Assembly: GCF_001761465.1 (NCBI RefSeq)
Contig: NZ_CP017479.1
Span: 248,001 to 312,000, forward strand
Direction: 5' to 3'
DNA: 64,000 nucleotides
Origin: Flavobacterium gilvum
Lineage (GTDB): Bacteria > Bacteroidota > Bacteroidia > Flavobacteriales > Flavobacteriaceae
Shown here: positions 45,697 through 55,303 of the stretch, one piece after another
Layout of the letters: every line of letters begins with the position of its first letter
Numbering within the stretch: the stretch's first letter is position 1
Notes under the pieces: generated by a model
Databases searched by the model: none
The model's input: only the letters and a program-made list of their open reading frames with translations
What the model was told of the DNA's origin: nothing
Made by a program: the position numbers and the translations under genes

Positions 45697-45822
45697 GGGC
45701 GTGCCCCTTCGTGAAAAACTTCGGGTCGTGCTGTACGTTCCCGCTTTTTTTCTTTGCATAGCCCAGGGTTTAAACCCTGGGCTATGCAAAGAAAAAAGAG
45801 CTCCACTGCCATCACTCACGCG
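45697..45822. repeat. Modular hairpin element, copy D, with 40-base perfect palindrome
   Basis: GGGCGTGCCCC, hairpin TTCGTGAAAAACTTCGG, GTCGTGCTGTACG, then a perfect 40-base palindrome (45752-45791, centre GGGTTTAAACCC) flanked by T and A runs, then CCACTGCCATCACTCACGC. Same frame as copies C and E with another hairpin inserted. Confidence 0.75.
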
Positions 45823-45844
45823 GACTAACAATCCTATTTCTTCT

Positions 45845-45873
45845 CCTGCAAGGTCTTTTTTGACCTTGTAGGT
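45845..45873. repeat. CAAGGTC hairpin
   Basis: TGCAAGGTC and GACCTTGTA with a T-rich loop. Confidence 0.55.
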
Positions 45874-45893
45874 TTGATATTTTTTCTTCCCTT

Positions 45894-45984
45894 TTTGTCA
45901 TTCCGACGGAGGAGGAATCGCATCCCATATTCCACAACAATGAGTGCTCAACTTGTGTGATTCCTCCTCCGTCGGAATGACAAA
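45894..45984. repeat. TTTGTCATTCCGACGGAGG palindrome, copy 2
   Basis: Perfect 26-base arms (45894-45919, 45959-45984). Same family as at 19.7, 38.7 and 56.3 kb. Confidence 0.82.
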
Positions 45985-45999
45985 CTAGACTCAACATCT

Positions 46000-46029
46000 A
46001 GACCTAACAGGTTTTAAAAACCTGTTAGG
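46000..46029. repeat. AGACCTAACAGG hairpin, copy 2
   Basis: GACCTAACAGGTTTT and AAAACCTGTTAGG; lies 61 bases after the GH95 stop codon. Confidence 0.75.
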
Positions 46030-46089
46030 ATTACGAAATCAACAGATTCAACAATTTGTATAAATCTGTGTAATTTGTGTTTCCTTTTT

Positions 46090-48555
46090 TTAATTCGCCG
46101 AAAAACTATACGTCTGACCCGCTTTCATATTCACATCATAAACATTATACTTCGGCAACTCAACTTGTTTCAAACTAGCTTTATCCGAAATAATCGGTTT
46201 TTTCACTTCTACATCATAAAACAACGGATTCGGGTTTTTGCCGTTGGCTTTTTTTATCGATGTCCCTTTTTGGGCTTTTAAATTGTTTTCCAATTTCAAT
46301 CGGCAGTTTCCTCCTATTTTAGAATAAATTTTTAACGTCGAAACCTTATTATTTTTCCAAGTCATATCAATCACAAATCCTCCTCTGGCTACCAAACCTT
46401 TGATGCTTCCGTTTTTCCAAACACTTGGTAAAGCTGGTAATAACTGAATTGCATCTTCCTGAGACTGCATCAGCATTTCGGCAATTCCAGCAGTACAGCC
46501 AAAGTTTCCGTCAATCTGAAAAGGTTGGTGTGCATCAAGCATATTCGGATACGTTCCGCCACCCTTTTTTTGCTCTGCAGTAACCAAATGCAACTGATCT
46601 TGAATCAATTTATAAGCATGGTTTCCGTCCAATAAACGAGCCCATAAATTCACTTTCCACCCCATAGACCAACCTGTAGATTCATCGGTTCTGTAAATCA
46701 GCGATTGCTTGGCCGCTTCAAATAATTCAGGAGTTTTAATTGGCGAAATTTGATTACTCGGAAACAATCCGTACAAATGCGAAACGTGTCGGTGATTGTC
46801 TTTTGGGTTATCCCAATCGTTCTGCCATTCCTGTAATTGATTGTATTGCCCTATTCTCATCGGAGGCATTTTTGCCAAAGCATCACTTATTTTTTTTGTA
46901 AAAGCCGGATCTGGCGAAACCAAAGCCGAAGCTTCCATTGTATGGGTAAACAAATCAAAAACCAACTGATTATCCATCGTAGTTCCCGATGCAATCGTTG
47001 CTTTTCCAGTACCTCCGGCGTGCGTGTTCTCAGGAGAAACTGACGGGACAACTACCAAATAACCCGTGTTTGGATCCATAATCATGAAATCCAAAAAGAA
47101 ACTTGCCGCTCCTTTAATAATTGGATAAATTTCTGCTAAGTATTTTTTATCCCCGGTGTACAAATATCTTTCCCATAAATCCTGACAAACCCAAGCGCCA
47201 CCTGTAGGCCACATTCCTGAAGCGGCGGAATCCACGGGAGCTGTTACGCGCCAAATATCGGTGTTGTGATGCAAAACCCAACCGCTCGCATTGTACATCA
47301 TTTTTGCAGTTTCGGCACCTGTTATACTCAACTCTTTTGCCATTTGTATAAAAGGCTCGTGCATTTCGGAAAGATTTGTTACCTCAGCCGGCCAATAATT
47401 CATCTCGGCATTGATATTAGTTGTGTATTTACTGTCCCAAGGCGGAGTCACCATATCGTTCCAAATCCCTTGTAAATTGGCAGGCTGACCACCCGGTTGC
47501 GAACTAGAAATCAATAAATAACGTCCAAACTGAAAATACAAACTCGCCAATTGTGGATCATATTGTTTTGAGAAATCACGAATTCGCTCGTTTGTTGGTT
47601 TGGCAACCAAATCATTAACGCCTAAATCCAATGAAACTCTGTTGAAGAATTTTTGGTAATAGGCTACGTGCGCTTTTTTAATTTCATCAAAACTTTTTGG
47701 TAATGCTTTCTCCAAATACGATTTGCTTTTCACCACTTCATCTTCGCTGATGTCCTGATAATTTTTGAAATTAGTTGCTATCGAAATGTACAATGTCACC
47801 TCATCGGCTTTGTTGATGCTCAAAATTCCATTGCTTGCCGAAACTTCACCGCCTCTATTTTGTGCAGCCAATCTTCCTTGAAATTTTACTTTTCCTTTTA
47901 CGCCTTCAAAATTGGTTCCAACACCAGAAAGGATTATTTGGTTCCCTTCGGTCGAGGAAACTGTTTTGTCAATCGGGCTGTTCATAAAAACATTACAGGT
48001 AATTTGTCCCGGCTGACTCGCCGATAATTTTACTGCAATCACCTGATTGGAAAAATCAGTCAATATTTCTCTTGTAAACTCAACTCCGTTTACCGTGTAT
48101 TTTACTTTTGCCGTAGCATCACCAATATTTAAATCGCGGTAATAATTGGTGTATTTCTGATGTCCCAGAAACGAAATATAAACGCTCCCAAAAGTTTGAT
48201 ACGGCATTCCGTCATTAGTTTGCGACATGATATCACGAGTAGCCAAATCCTGTGCTTCATCAAATTTACTTTCAAAAATAAGTTGTCTTACTTTTGGCAA
48301 AGCTTCAATTGATTTTGTATGTGCATTGCTGTTTGGCGAGCCTGCCCAAATGGTTTCTTCGTTCAATTGCAAACGCTCTACCGATGGATCTCCAAAGACC
48401 ATAGCACCCAATCGACCATTACCCAAAGGCAAAGCTTCGTTCCAAATGGTTGCCGGTTTATCGTACCAAAGTTTTAGTTCGCTGTTGTTTTGCGCCGTTG
48501 TCGCAAATGAAACAATTCCGAAACAGATTGCGGTTATTTTATTTTTCAATTTCAT
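46090..48555 (-). CDS. GH95 family alpha-L-fucosidase/alpha-L-galactosidase
   Basis: The 821-residue secreted enzyme (signal ending FATTAQ, residue 22) has the GH95 order: N-terminal beta domain with [20 protein letters not shown], linker, (alpha/alpha)6 barrel, C-terminal beta domain. The catalytic-site segments are [30 protein letters not shown] (the paired asparagines that activate water) and [18 protein letters not shown]95 inverts alpha-1,2-L-fucosides or the related alpha-L-galactosides; in rhamnogalacturonan II degradation a GH95 removes L-galactose from chain A, which fits this context. The choice between the two is inference. Confidence 0.92.
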   Translation of the reverse strand: MKLKNKITAICFGIVSFATTAQNNSELKLWYDKPATIWNEALPLGNGRLGAMVFGDPSVERLQLNEETIWAGSPNSNAHTKSIEALPKVRQLIFESKFDEAQDLATRDIMSQTNDGMPYQTFGSVYISFLGHQKYTNYYRDLNIGDATAKVKYTVNGVEFTREILTDFSNQVIAVKLSASQPGQITCNVFMNSPIDKTVSSTEGNQIILSGVGTNFEGVKGKVKFQGRLAAQNRGGEVSASNGILSINKADEVTLYISIATNFKNYQDISEDEVVKSKSYLEKALPKSFDEIKKAHVAYYQKFFNRVSLDLGVNDLVAKPTNERIRDFSKQYDPQLASLYFQFGRYLLISSSQPGGQPANLQGIWNDMVTPPWDSKYTTNINAEMNYWPAEVTNLSEMHEPFIQMAKELSITGAETAKMMYNASGWVLHHNTDIWRVTAPVDSAASGMWPTGGAWVCQDLWERYLYTGDKKYLAEIYPIIKGAASFFLDFMIMDPNTGYLVVVPSVSPENTHAGGTGKATIASGTTMDNQLVFDLFTHTMEASALVSPDPAFTKKISDALAKMPPMRIGQYNQLQEWQNDWDNPKDNHRHVSHLYGLFPSNQISPIKTPELFEAAKQSLIYRTDESTGWSMGWKVNLWARLLDGNHAYKLIQDQLHLVTAEQKKGGGTYPNMLDAHQPFQIDGNFGCTAGIAEMLMQSQEDAIQLLPALPSVWKNGSIKGLVARGGFVIDMTWKNNKVSTLKIYSKIGGNCRLKLENNLKAQKGTSIKKANGKNPNPLFYDVEVKKPIISDKASLKQVELPKYNVYDVNMKAGQTYSFSAN

Positions 48556-48630
48556 ATTTTATTTTTTTTTGCCACGAATTCACGAATTGATTCTAATTCG
48601 AGATTGTGTTTAATTTCTCAAATTTGTTTA

Positions 48631-48705
48631 GCCACAGATTAAAAGGATTATTTGGATTTTTTTTATACTTAAATAAATCTGTGTGAATCTTATTAATCTG
48701 TGGTT
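48631..48705. repeat. GCCACAGATTAA inverted repeat
   Basis: GCCACAGATTAAAAGGATTA and AATCTTATTAATCTGTGG; diverged member of the family seen at 23.4 kb. Confidence 0.65.
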
Positions 48706-48765
48706 AAAAATAAAATTCGTGAATTGCTACGCCTATTCGCTAACGCTCGAGTCGTGGCTATCAAT

Positions 48766-50193
48766 TTACTTCTTAACCTCGTAAACTTTTTCATTTTTTT
48801 CTCCGAACATTTCATATAATTTATTAATGTCTTTCAGAGCATTTTTAGGCAAATTTTCGGCTTTGTTGCCAAAAACATATAATTTATCGTAAGGCTCAAT
48901 CACACAAGTTGACTCGTCGATTTCGCCTTTGGCATTTTTCACTTTATTCAAATCCAAACCTAAATACTTTGCCATAAACGGATACAAAGCCATGCGTTTT
49001 GAAACACCAAAATCATGCCCTTCATTCGGTAAATGAACATTTTCAACCAAATCTTTTTTTCCGTACAATCCGTAAGTTCTCTGAATAAAAGGAAATTCCA
49101 ATTCGGGAACAGCCAGCGTCCAGTCTTTTCCATCAGAAACAATCAATTGTGGTTTTGGAGCCATCATTGCTGAGATTTCGGCATTATTGGTTCCGCTTCC
49201 GCAAAGGTGAATACCGCGACCGCTTTCGCAAGGACATCCACCGGAGAAATGACAGGAAACCATCACCACCGGAGCAGTAACCGTAACCCTGTCGTCTAAA
49301 GCGCCCAAAAACATGGTATGCGAACCTCCGCCGGAACCTCCAGTAACGCCTACACGGGACATATCCACATTTTTTTGAGTCGATAAATAATCCAACAATC
49401 GCATTCCACTCAACACCTGAACGGTAGATGCAATACTGTTTCGGTGCGTTTCAGTTGGAAATTGAAGCAATGATTCGCCCCAAGCAAACAAATCGTAACT
49501 CACTACGATGGCTCCCATTTTGGCCATCATAGCACAACGATACTGCTCGTCTTTTCGGTATCTTCCGTCGCCAAAATGTCCATCGGGAGTTAAGATAACC
49601 GCTGATTTTTTGTCTAAAGGATACGGCTTATAAATAGAACCCGTTGTGTAAACGCCCGGAAGAATTTCCAACGCGATATTCTCTACGCTGTAATCTTTGT
49701 AAATTCTTTTTGGAGTCAAAATGGGCTTTGACTTTGGCATTGCCGGCGTTTTGTCCAAACCAAAAGACGTAATCATACAGGCTTTTATTTCTTTTTTGCG
49801 TGCTTCCCAATCGGAAACATTCGAATACAAAGTCGTTAAATATTGTAAACGTTCTTTTCCTTTATCGACCGAAACTTTATGATTTTCATATTTTCGGATT
49901 TGATACGTTCCATCGGGTTGTTTGAAATAAGTCAATTCAAAAGGAACCAAAATATTAGCCAAAGAAACTTCCAAATTCCCTTGTTCAATTCGCCAATCGG
50001 CATAATCCAATTCTTTTCCTTTCAATAAACCTCTGTCATCGACAACGGTTATATGAAAAACAGTTTCAATCTTTTTGATGGTTTCAGTCACCGGTTTTCT
50101 AAAATTAGTATCCGATGTGCTTTGAGCATTCGAAAACGTCAAACTAAAGATTGAGACAAGTAAAATAAGTGTTAGGTTTTTTAAATTTTTCAT
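48766..50193 (-). CDS. Alpha/beta-hydrolase esterase with N-terminal STN-like domain (candidate CE19)
   Basis: The 475-residue secreted protein (signal ending SNAQ, residue 24) has two parts. Residues about 36-102 resemble a secretin/TonB short N-terminal (STN) domain (KKIETVFHITVVDD...LEVSLANILVPFELTY). Residues 165-430 form an alpha/beta hydrolase with nucleophile S287 in VTGGSGGGS and H393 in NEGHDFG. The cysteine-rich loop SCHFSGGCPCESGRG is distinctive. Similar hydrolases in pectin loci, including the CE19 pectin methylesterase group, remove methyl or acetyl esters; that is the best guess. An acetylxylan-esterase label is possible but less suited to the context. Confidence 0.78.
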   Translation of the reverse strand: MKNLKNLTLILLVSIFSLTFSNAQSTSDTNFRKPVTETIKKIETVFHITVVDDRGLLKGKELDYADWRIEQGNLEVSLANILVPFELTYFKQPDGTYQIRKYENHKVSVDKGKERLQYLTTLYSNVSDWEARKKEIKACMITSFGLDKTPAMPKSKPILTPKRIYKDYSVENIALEILPGVYTTGSIYKPYPLDKKSAVILTPDGHFGDGRYRKDEQYRCAMMAKMGAIVVSYDLFAWGESLLQFPTETHRNSIASTVQVLSGMRLLDYLSTQKNVDMSRVGVTGGSGGGSHTMFLGALDDRVTVTAPVVMVSCHFSGGCPCESGRGIHLCGSGTNNAEISAMMAPKPQLIVSDGKDWTLAVPELEFPFIQRTYGLYGKKDLVENVHLPNEGHDFGVSKRMALYPFMAKYLGLDLNKVKNAKGEIDESTCVIEPYDKLYVFGNKAENLPKNALKDINKLYEMFGEKNEKVYEVKK

Positions 50194-50208
50194 TACTGTT
50201 TTTTTTAT

Positions 50209-50329
50209 TTGCCTCCTGCTTTAGCTGGAGGAAACTAATTGATTTCTAAAATTGGCTTTAGCCAAAACTCAATTTGGCTAAAGCCTTATTCTCTGATATT
50301 TTTTAGCCATCCAGCTAAAGCTGGAGGCA
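50209..50329. repeat. GCCTCCAGCTTTAGCTGG nested inverted repeat
   Basis: Arms of 20 bases with one mismatch (50209-50228, 50310-50329) enclose a second hairpin TTGGCTTTAGCCAAA with an extra GGCTAAAGCC arm. Located between the GH78 and esterase genes. Confidence 0.72.
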
Positions 50330-50338
50330 ATTCAATTT

Positions 50339-53125
50339 TTATTTACATTCTATTGTATAAATTCCTGATCCTAATTTCAAGGTGGATTTCTTTTGATTTT
50401 CATCAAAACCTTGATTGGTTTTCTCTGCCAATTTCCCGTTTACCATAATCGTTGTATCCTTAGAAACAGGCAATTTTATCGTCGCCGATGTATTGGCGGG
50501 AATCTCCACTTTCAGGATTAATTTTCCATCTTTTTTCTCCCAAGCCGATGCAATTTTTCCGTAAATCGATTGGTAAGTCGCTTTCGCAAAAGTCATATCT
50601 CCCACAATTTCCGGCTGAATAAAGAAATGTTTGAACCCCGGATTTTCTTCATCCGCAACAATTCCGGCAAGACTTTGATAAAACCATTCTTCAATTTGTC
50701 CCATCATAAAATGATTCCACGAATTTCCTTTGCGTGGATCCCATTGCTCAGTCAAAGTCGTCAAGCCAAATTTTATCTGAAAACCATAACCCGGCGCATC
50801 ATAATGATTGGTCATTTTGTACATCGTTTCGTTTTCTCCGTTTTGTGCCAAAGCCTGAAACAAATAACGATTTCCAACATCGCCCGTTGTCAATCGGTCG
50901 CCTTTTGCTTTGATGTCTGCCAATAAATTTTGCATCACTGCCTGTTTGTACTTCGGTTCTACGATGTCCATAAAAATGGGAACGGCATTACAGAATTGGC
51001 TGTTTGTCCCGTATTGTTTGGTTTCGGGATTAAAAAATTTGTCGTTAAATGCCTTTTTTATGTCTGAAGTCAAAGTTTCATATTTTGAAATATCTTCTGT
51101 TTTATTCAGCAATTTTGCAGCTTTTGCAACCAAACTTGCCCCATAAAAATAATGCGAAGTCGCCGAAAGCGCTATCGGACTGTTTTTTGAATATCCTGCC
51201 GCGTGTGTCCCATAATCGTACCAATCGCCCAATCCGTGCGAAACGATGTGATTGGTGGCTTTTGTTCCCAAATAATCCACATATTTTTTCATTACAGAAT
51301 AATATTTTTCGAGCAAAGAAGCATCGCCATAATACTCGTAGTACATCCAAGGCAAAATTACACCGGTCACTCCCCATTCTGGTGAATCAGTGAAATCACC
51401 CCCAAAAACTACATATTCAGGAACAATCGTTGGAATCAAACCAGTATCACGCTGTGAATCCGAAATGTTTTGCATTGTCGCCGGAATAAAACTTTCGAGA
51501 TTGTAATTGAAAAATAATCCCGGACCATTCAAATGAATTTCCTCTATCCAACCTAATTTTTCGCGTTGCGGACAATCGGTAAAAACACTTTGAAAATTAC
51601 TTTTTATGGCATTATTAATCAGTATGTGGGTTTTATTGTAAATGTCATTTGAACACTCAAAAGTTCCCGCTTCTCCAGCTGAATTATAAATAAAATTTGA
51701 TTTTAAATCTAGTAAGGTTGGCAGATTTGCGTCTTTGGTATCTTTATAATTGATGTTTTCAATCTGCACATATTGAAAACCGTAATAACTGAATTTTGGC
51801 GTCCATTCTTCAACACCTTCGCCTTTCAACGTATAGTCGTAATAATACGGTTTTCCAGTTTTTCCCTGTCCGACAGTTCCGTCTTCATTTAGGCTTTCTC
51901 CAACCCAAACACGAACAGTTTGACCTTTCTTTCCTTTGACTTTTATACTGGTAAATCCCGAAAGATTTTGCCCCATATTAAAAATATAGAAATTAGGTTT
52001 CAGCTCTTTGGCGTCTTTGACTTCGTACTTTTTTTGCACAATAATTGGTGAAGTCGTCTGAGGTCTTAAAGTCCCTTTTGGCGCTTCCTGAACGATAACT
52101 TTTTTCCAACTAGCATCATTAAATCCTTTAGAATCCCAACCTTTTTGTTCCAAATTGGCGTTATAATCCTCGCCTCCAAAAATGCTGTTGTACGTAATTG
52201 GGCTTTTGCTGTATTTCCAGCTTTCATCGGATTTTATGATTTCCTCAGAACCGTCTTTATAGACAACTTTCATTTTGAAAAATAAAGTCGGTGGACCAAA
52301 ACTTACATAAAACTTCGAGTAACGTTCGGCAAGCGTATTGTACATTCCGTTGCCTAACAAAACACCAACTACATTTTCGCCTTTCTTTAATTGATTTGCC
52401 GATAATTCATAAGTGTTGTAATTAACCGTTTTATCGTAATCTGTCCATAACGGTGCAAACTCGCTGTTACCAACTTTTTTTCCGTTAATGGTTAATTCGT
52501 AATGACCCAAACCAGAAATATAAACTACAGCTTCTTTGATTTTTTTGCTTACCAAAAATGGTTTTCGAAGCATAATACTTCTTCGTGACAACGAATCTGA
52601 AGCATTGATAAGAGAGGCTTTTTTCTCTTTGTTGAAAGTAGCTGTATGGTAATTTCGGCCTTCCGGCAAATGACTATCCGCTTTGGTAATCGCTCCAATC
52701 CAAATGGGTTTCAATTCCGTTTCTGAAGGTGCAATTCGAAAAGAAGCTGTTTTGCTCCAGATCGAAGCCTTATCTTTTTGATTCCAAACTTTGACTTTCC
52801 AGAAGTATTTGGTTTCGCTTTTTAATGGGCTTCCACCAAAAGTTATCTGAAGATTTTTATTGGAAATTACTTTTCCGCTATTCCAAACATCGGCTTTATT
52901 TTTCTGCAGTTTTTCTGCCGATGAAGCAACCAAAATTTGATAGGCGGTTTGCGACACATTTGATTCCTTGGAAACCAATTGCCAGCTTAATCTCGGTTGG
53001 TTTGTGTTTACTGCCAAAGGATTTACGTCCATTTCGCACTTTAAATGTTCAGCAGAAATTTGTCCGTTAGAAACGAAAACAAAAAAAAGAAAAATGAAGG
53101 ATAATATGGTTTTTGAACTATTCAC
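50339..53125 (-). CDS. GH78 alpha-L-rhamnosidase (second)
   Basis: The second secreted rhamnosidase has the same domain order as the 41.2 kb gene but is distant in sequence. The signature reads DCPQREKLGWIEEIHLNGPG, a subgroup variant. LTTLTEQWDP and GNSWNHFMMGQ mark the end of the barrel. Start: frames open to ATG 53167 run through a TTAAGATATTAAG repeat, so a GTG at 53125 or ATG at 53149 is more credible; from the GTG the signal peptide is NSSKTILSFIFLFFVFVSNG. Two different GH78 enzymes suggest two rhamnose linkages in the substrate. Confidence 0.92.
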   Translation of the reverse strand: MNSSKTILSFIFLFFVFVSNGQISAEHLKCEMDVNPLAVNTNQPRLSWQLVSKESNVSQTAYQILVASSAEKLQKNKADVWNSGKVISNKNLQITFGGSPLKSETKYFWKVKVWNQKDKASIWSKTASFRIAPSETELKPIWIGAITKADSHLPEGRNYHTATFNKEKKASLINASDSLSRRSIMLRKPFLVSKKIKEAVVYISGLGHYELTINGKKVGNSEFAPLWTDYDKTVNYNTYELSANQLKKGENVVGVLLGNGMYNTLAERYSKFYVSFGPPTLFFKMKVVYKDGSEEIIKSDESWKYSKSPITYNSIFGGEDYNANLEQKGWDSKGFNDASWKKVIVQEAPKGTLRPQTTSPIIVQKKYEVKDAKELKPNFYIFNMGQNLSGFTSIKVKGKKGQTVRVWVGESLNEDGTVGQGKTGKPYYYDYTLKGEGVEEWTPKFSYYGFQYVQIENINYKDTKDANLPTLLDLKSNFIYNSAGEAGTFECSNDIYNKTHILINNAIKSNFQSVFTDCPQREKLGWIEEIHLNGPGLFFNYNLESFIPATMQNISDSQRDTGLIPTIVPEYVVFGGDFTDSPEWGVTGVILPWMYYEYYGDASLLEKYYSVMKKYVDYLGTKATNHIVSHGLGDWYDYGTHAAGYSKNSPIALSATSHYFYGASLVAKAAKLLNKTEDISKYETLTSDIKKAFNDKFFNPETKQYGTNSQFCNAVPIFMDIVEPKYKQAVMQNLLADIKAKGDRLTTGDVGNRYLFQALAQNGENETMYKMTNHYDAPGYGFQIKFGLTTLTEQWDPRKGNSWNHFMMGQIEEWFYQSLAGIVADEENPGFKHFFIQPEIVGDMTFAKATYQSIYGKIASAWEKKDGKLILKVEIPANTSATIKLPVSKDTTIMVNGKLAEKTNQGFDENQKKSTLKLGSGIYTIECK

Positions 53126-53140
53126 TCCGTGTATTTTTAA

Positions 53141-53345
53141 TTGAACCATTAAGATATTAAGTTGCATTAAGCGTTGACTTTTTTATTTCTTATAATTAAG
53201 TTCCATTAAGCTTTCAACTAAATTTTCTTAATATTTTTTATTGAACCATTAAGAGATTAAGTCATATTAAGAGTCAGCTTCTTTATTCTAAAAATTATGT
53301 TTGTATTAAGCATTCAACTTAATTTCCTTAATTTCTTAATGGTAA
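53141..53345. repeat. TTAAGATATTAAG repeat block
   Basis: Two tandem units each start TTGAACCATTAAG and have return arms of the CTTAATTTCTTAATGGT type; related to the block at 39.7 kb. The left side touches the annotated start of the GH78 gene. Confidence 0.68.
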
Positions 53346-53348
53346 AAA

Positions 53349-55226
53349 CTATTGTATTTTTTTAGTAACCAACGATTTAATATTAAAAACAGCTTCTGGG
53401 ATTAATTTTCCGGTGTCCGGTAAATCTGTAAAATCTGGTGTGTCAGGTTCAGTGTCGGCATTTGGCGTATAACGTTGTTCACCCGTACGGAACATAATGC
53501 GCGAAATGCCATCTACCGGTGCATAAAATATCTTAGGTGTTTCTTTGCCATCATTCACTTTCACTGTATAAGAACGGGAAGTGACATCTAGTTTTACTGT
53601 AACGGTGTATTCTTTTCCAGCTTCATATTTGCCTATTCCGCCATGACGGGCACCGTGTTTAACTTTTATTTCCCCATCCGAATCGAAAACAATACGAATC
53701 GCAGGAAGTCCTTGTTTGTTTTGGAATTCAACCTGAAGCAATCCGTGATTATTTTGTTCCGGTTTTATGGTAAAAGTCGCTTCCATTTTTTTGGCAAAAG
53801 GTATCACACGCTCTGCTCGAGAATAATCAAAATAGTCCTGATCTCTTAGCGTCAGCCATTTTTGACCGTCTTTTTTCTTTTCTATTTTAGTCGATGCCCA
53901 AGACAAATCATAGGTATTCCATAATTTTAATTCATCACCGTTTGGCAAATCATTAAAAACATCATTTACATTTTCTTTGACTTCGCTGGTTACAGGAACC
54001 GGAATAGAAGCCACCCAAATATCTTCTTTGTTCATGCTGTAACCCACCCACAGTTTTCCGTCTGGCGGAGTTCCGTTTCCTTCGAGAATTCCACGAACGT
54101 ATTGCGGTCCAGCCGATTTATAATTTCCTCCGTAACGCATCGGACTGATTTCGCCATGAACAAGCAATAAATCTTTATAATTCAATCCGTCATCACTAGT
54201 TGAAATTGCCAATGGCCAACGGTATTCGGATGGGTTATAAACAGTTGCAAAACGATTATCAGATGTTTTTTGTCCCCATATTTTGGCATTACTGTTTACA
54301 AAACCAGGAGCTCTCAGTGGCGTGTATTCCCAGGTTTTCCCTTCGTCCTTACTTATCGAAGTCAAGGCAAATTTCCATAAACCAACTACGTTTCCGTTTG
54401 GCAAATGGTAATAACTAAAGGCTTTGTATTGCTTTTTTAGGGGAATCAATTCATCGTCTCTATCTGCTTCTTCGACCCATTGCTGCATCATCAAAGGTTT
54501 GGACAATAACTCATCACAAGCTTTGATGAATTTCTTGTCTTTGCTTTCTTTATAAAAAGGATAAGTTGCCGGAATTGGGTTTACCGTTTTATTATATCGG
54601 ATATAATAAATTGGTCCAAAAGATCCATTCTTATAAATTTCTCTCACAACACGACCAATTCCTTTTCCGTCGTTTGGATCATCTTTTTTGTCCAATGCCA
54701 CTCCATAATACCCCAAAGACAACAATCTGTTATCCGATGAAACATAAAATCCCATTCGCTGATGCATAATAGCGTCCAAGTCTTTGGCAACTCCTTCAAC
54801 TCCTTCTTTTTTAAATCCGTCTGGAACTCGGTAAATCGGGAAAAGAACTTTCGGTTTTGTCCAGGTTACTCCATCCTTAGAAGTCATCAAAAAAGTCTGA
54901 CTCGGCGGAATGTGTTCTCCCGATGGGTCGCTTAAATAATGCAGATAAAAAGTATTATTCCAATACGCCATCATAGGTTGGTGGTTGTATGTCCATCCAA
55001 AATCATCGGCTTTTTCTTTATGCTCTCTACTCGCACGCATAATCTGCGTGGCATGAACTCCAACGGCAGGACTTAACTGCCCGTGATGGTAATCAACATT
55101 GGACAACGTTTTGCCGGTATAACGAATGGTGTCTTGTTGGGCTTGCGCCGAATTGACTGCAACACAGCTTAACAAAATGGTTGTTGCTGTTACGACATTG
55201 GTTTTAATTTTTTGTAAAGCGATCAT
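53349..55226 (-). CDS. Beta-propeller protein with C-terminal jelly-roll domain
   Basis: The 625-residue secreted protein has a signal peptide (TTILLSCVAVNSAQA) and a BNR-like propeller (about residues 50-420; repeats TSKDGVTWTKP, SKDEGKTWEY, STSDDGLNYKD), then a jelly-roll or LamG-like domain (430-590) with MEATFTIKPEQNNHG. SPMRYGGNYKSAGPQYVRG and DRFMxYNPSEYRWPLAIS-like strands carry the polar residues of the central pocket. The protein is probably a glycosidase or lyase of the pectin locus, but no catalytic residues can be assigned. It differs from the lipoprotein propeller at 39.9 kb in length and in its extra domain. Family unknown. Confidence 0.7.
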   Translation of the reverse strand: MIALQKIKTNVVTATTILLSCVAVNSAQAQQDTIRYTGKTLSNVDYHHGQLSPAVGVHATQIMRASREHKEKADDFGWTYNHQPMMAYWNNTFYLHYLSDPSGEHIPPSQTFLMTSKDGVTWTKPKVLFPIYRVPDGFKKEGVEGVAKDLDAIMHQRMGFYVSSDNRLLSLGYYGVALDKKDDPNDGKGIGRVVREIYKNGSFGPIYYIRYNKTVNPIPATYPFYKESKDKKFIKACDELLSKPLMMQQWVEEADRDDELIPLKKQYKAFSYYHLPNGNVVGLWKFALTSISKDEGKTWEYTPLRAPGFVNSNAKIWGQKTSDNRFATVYNPSEYRWPLAISTSDDGLNYKDLLLVHGEISPMRYGGNYKSAGPQYVRGILEGNGTPPDGKLWVGYSMNKEDIWVASIPVPVTSEVKENVNDVFNDLPNGDELKLWNTYDLSWASTKIEKKKDGQKWLTLRDQDYFDYSRAERVIPFAKKMEATFTIKPEQNNHGLLQVEFQNKQGLPAIRIVFDSDGEIKVKHGARHGGIGKYEAGKEYTVTVKLDVTSRSYTVKVNDGKETPKIFYAPVDGISRIMFRTGEQRYTPNADTEPDTPDFTDLPDTGKLIPEAVFNIKSLVTKKIQ

Positions 55227-55258
55227 TGTTCTTAAGTGTTTTTTTGATAACTTTTATG

Positions 55259-55291
55259 AGACCTAACATGTTTTTGAAACCTGTTAGGTCT
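55259..55291. repeat. AGACCTAACATG hairpin, copy 3
   Basis: AGACCTAACATGTTTTTG / AAACCTGTTAGGTCT, one mismatch; 13 bases after the GH43-like stop codon. Confidence 0.75.
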
Positions 55292-55303
55292 ACTGAAAAT
55301 AAA

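Noticed and set aside
53126..53167. Upstream start of the second rhamnosidase at 53167
   Set aside because: The extra residues come from a TTAAGATATTAAG repeat that is non-coding elsewhere, and they would precede the signal peptide.
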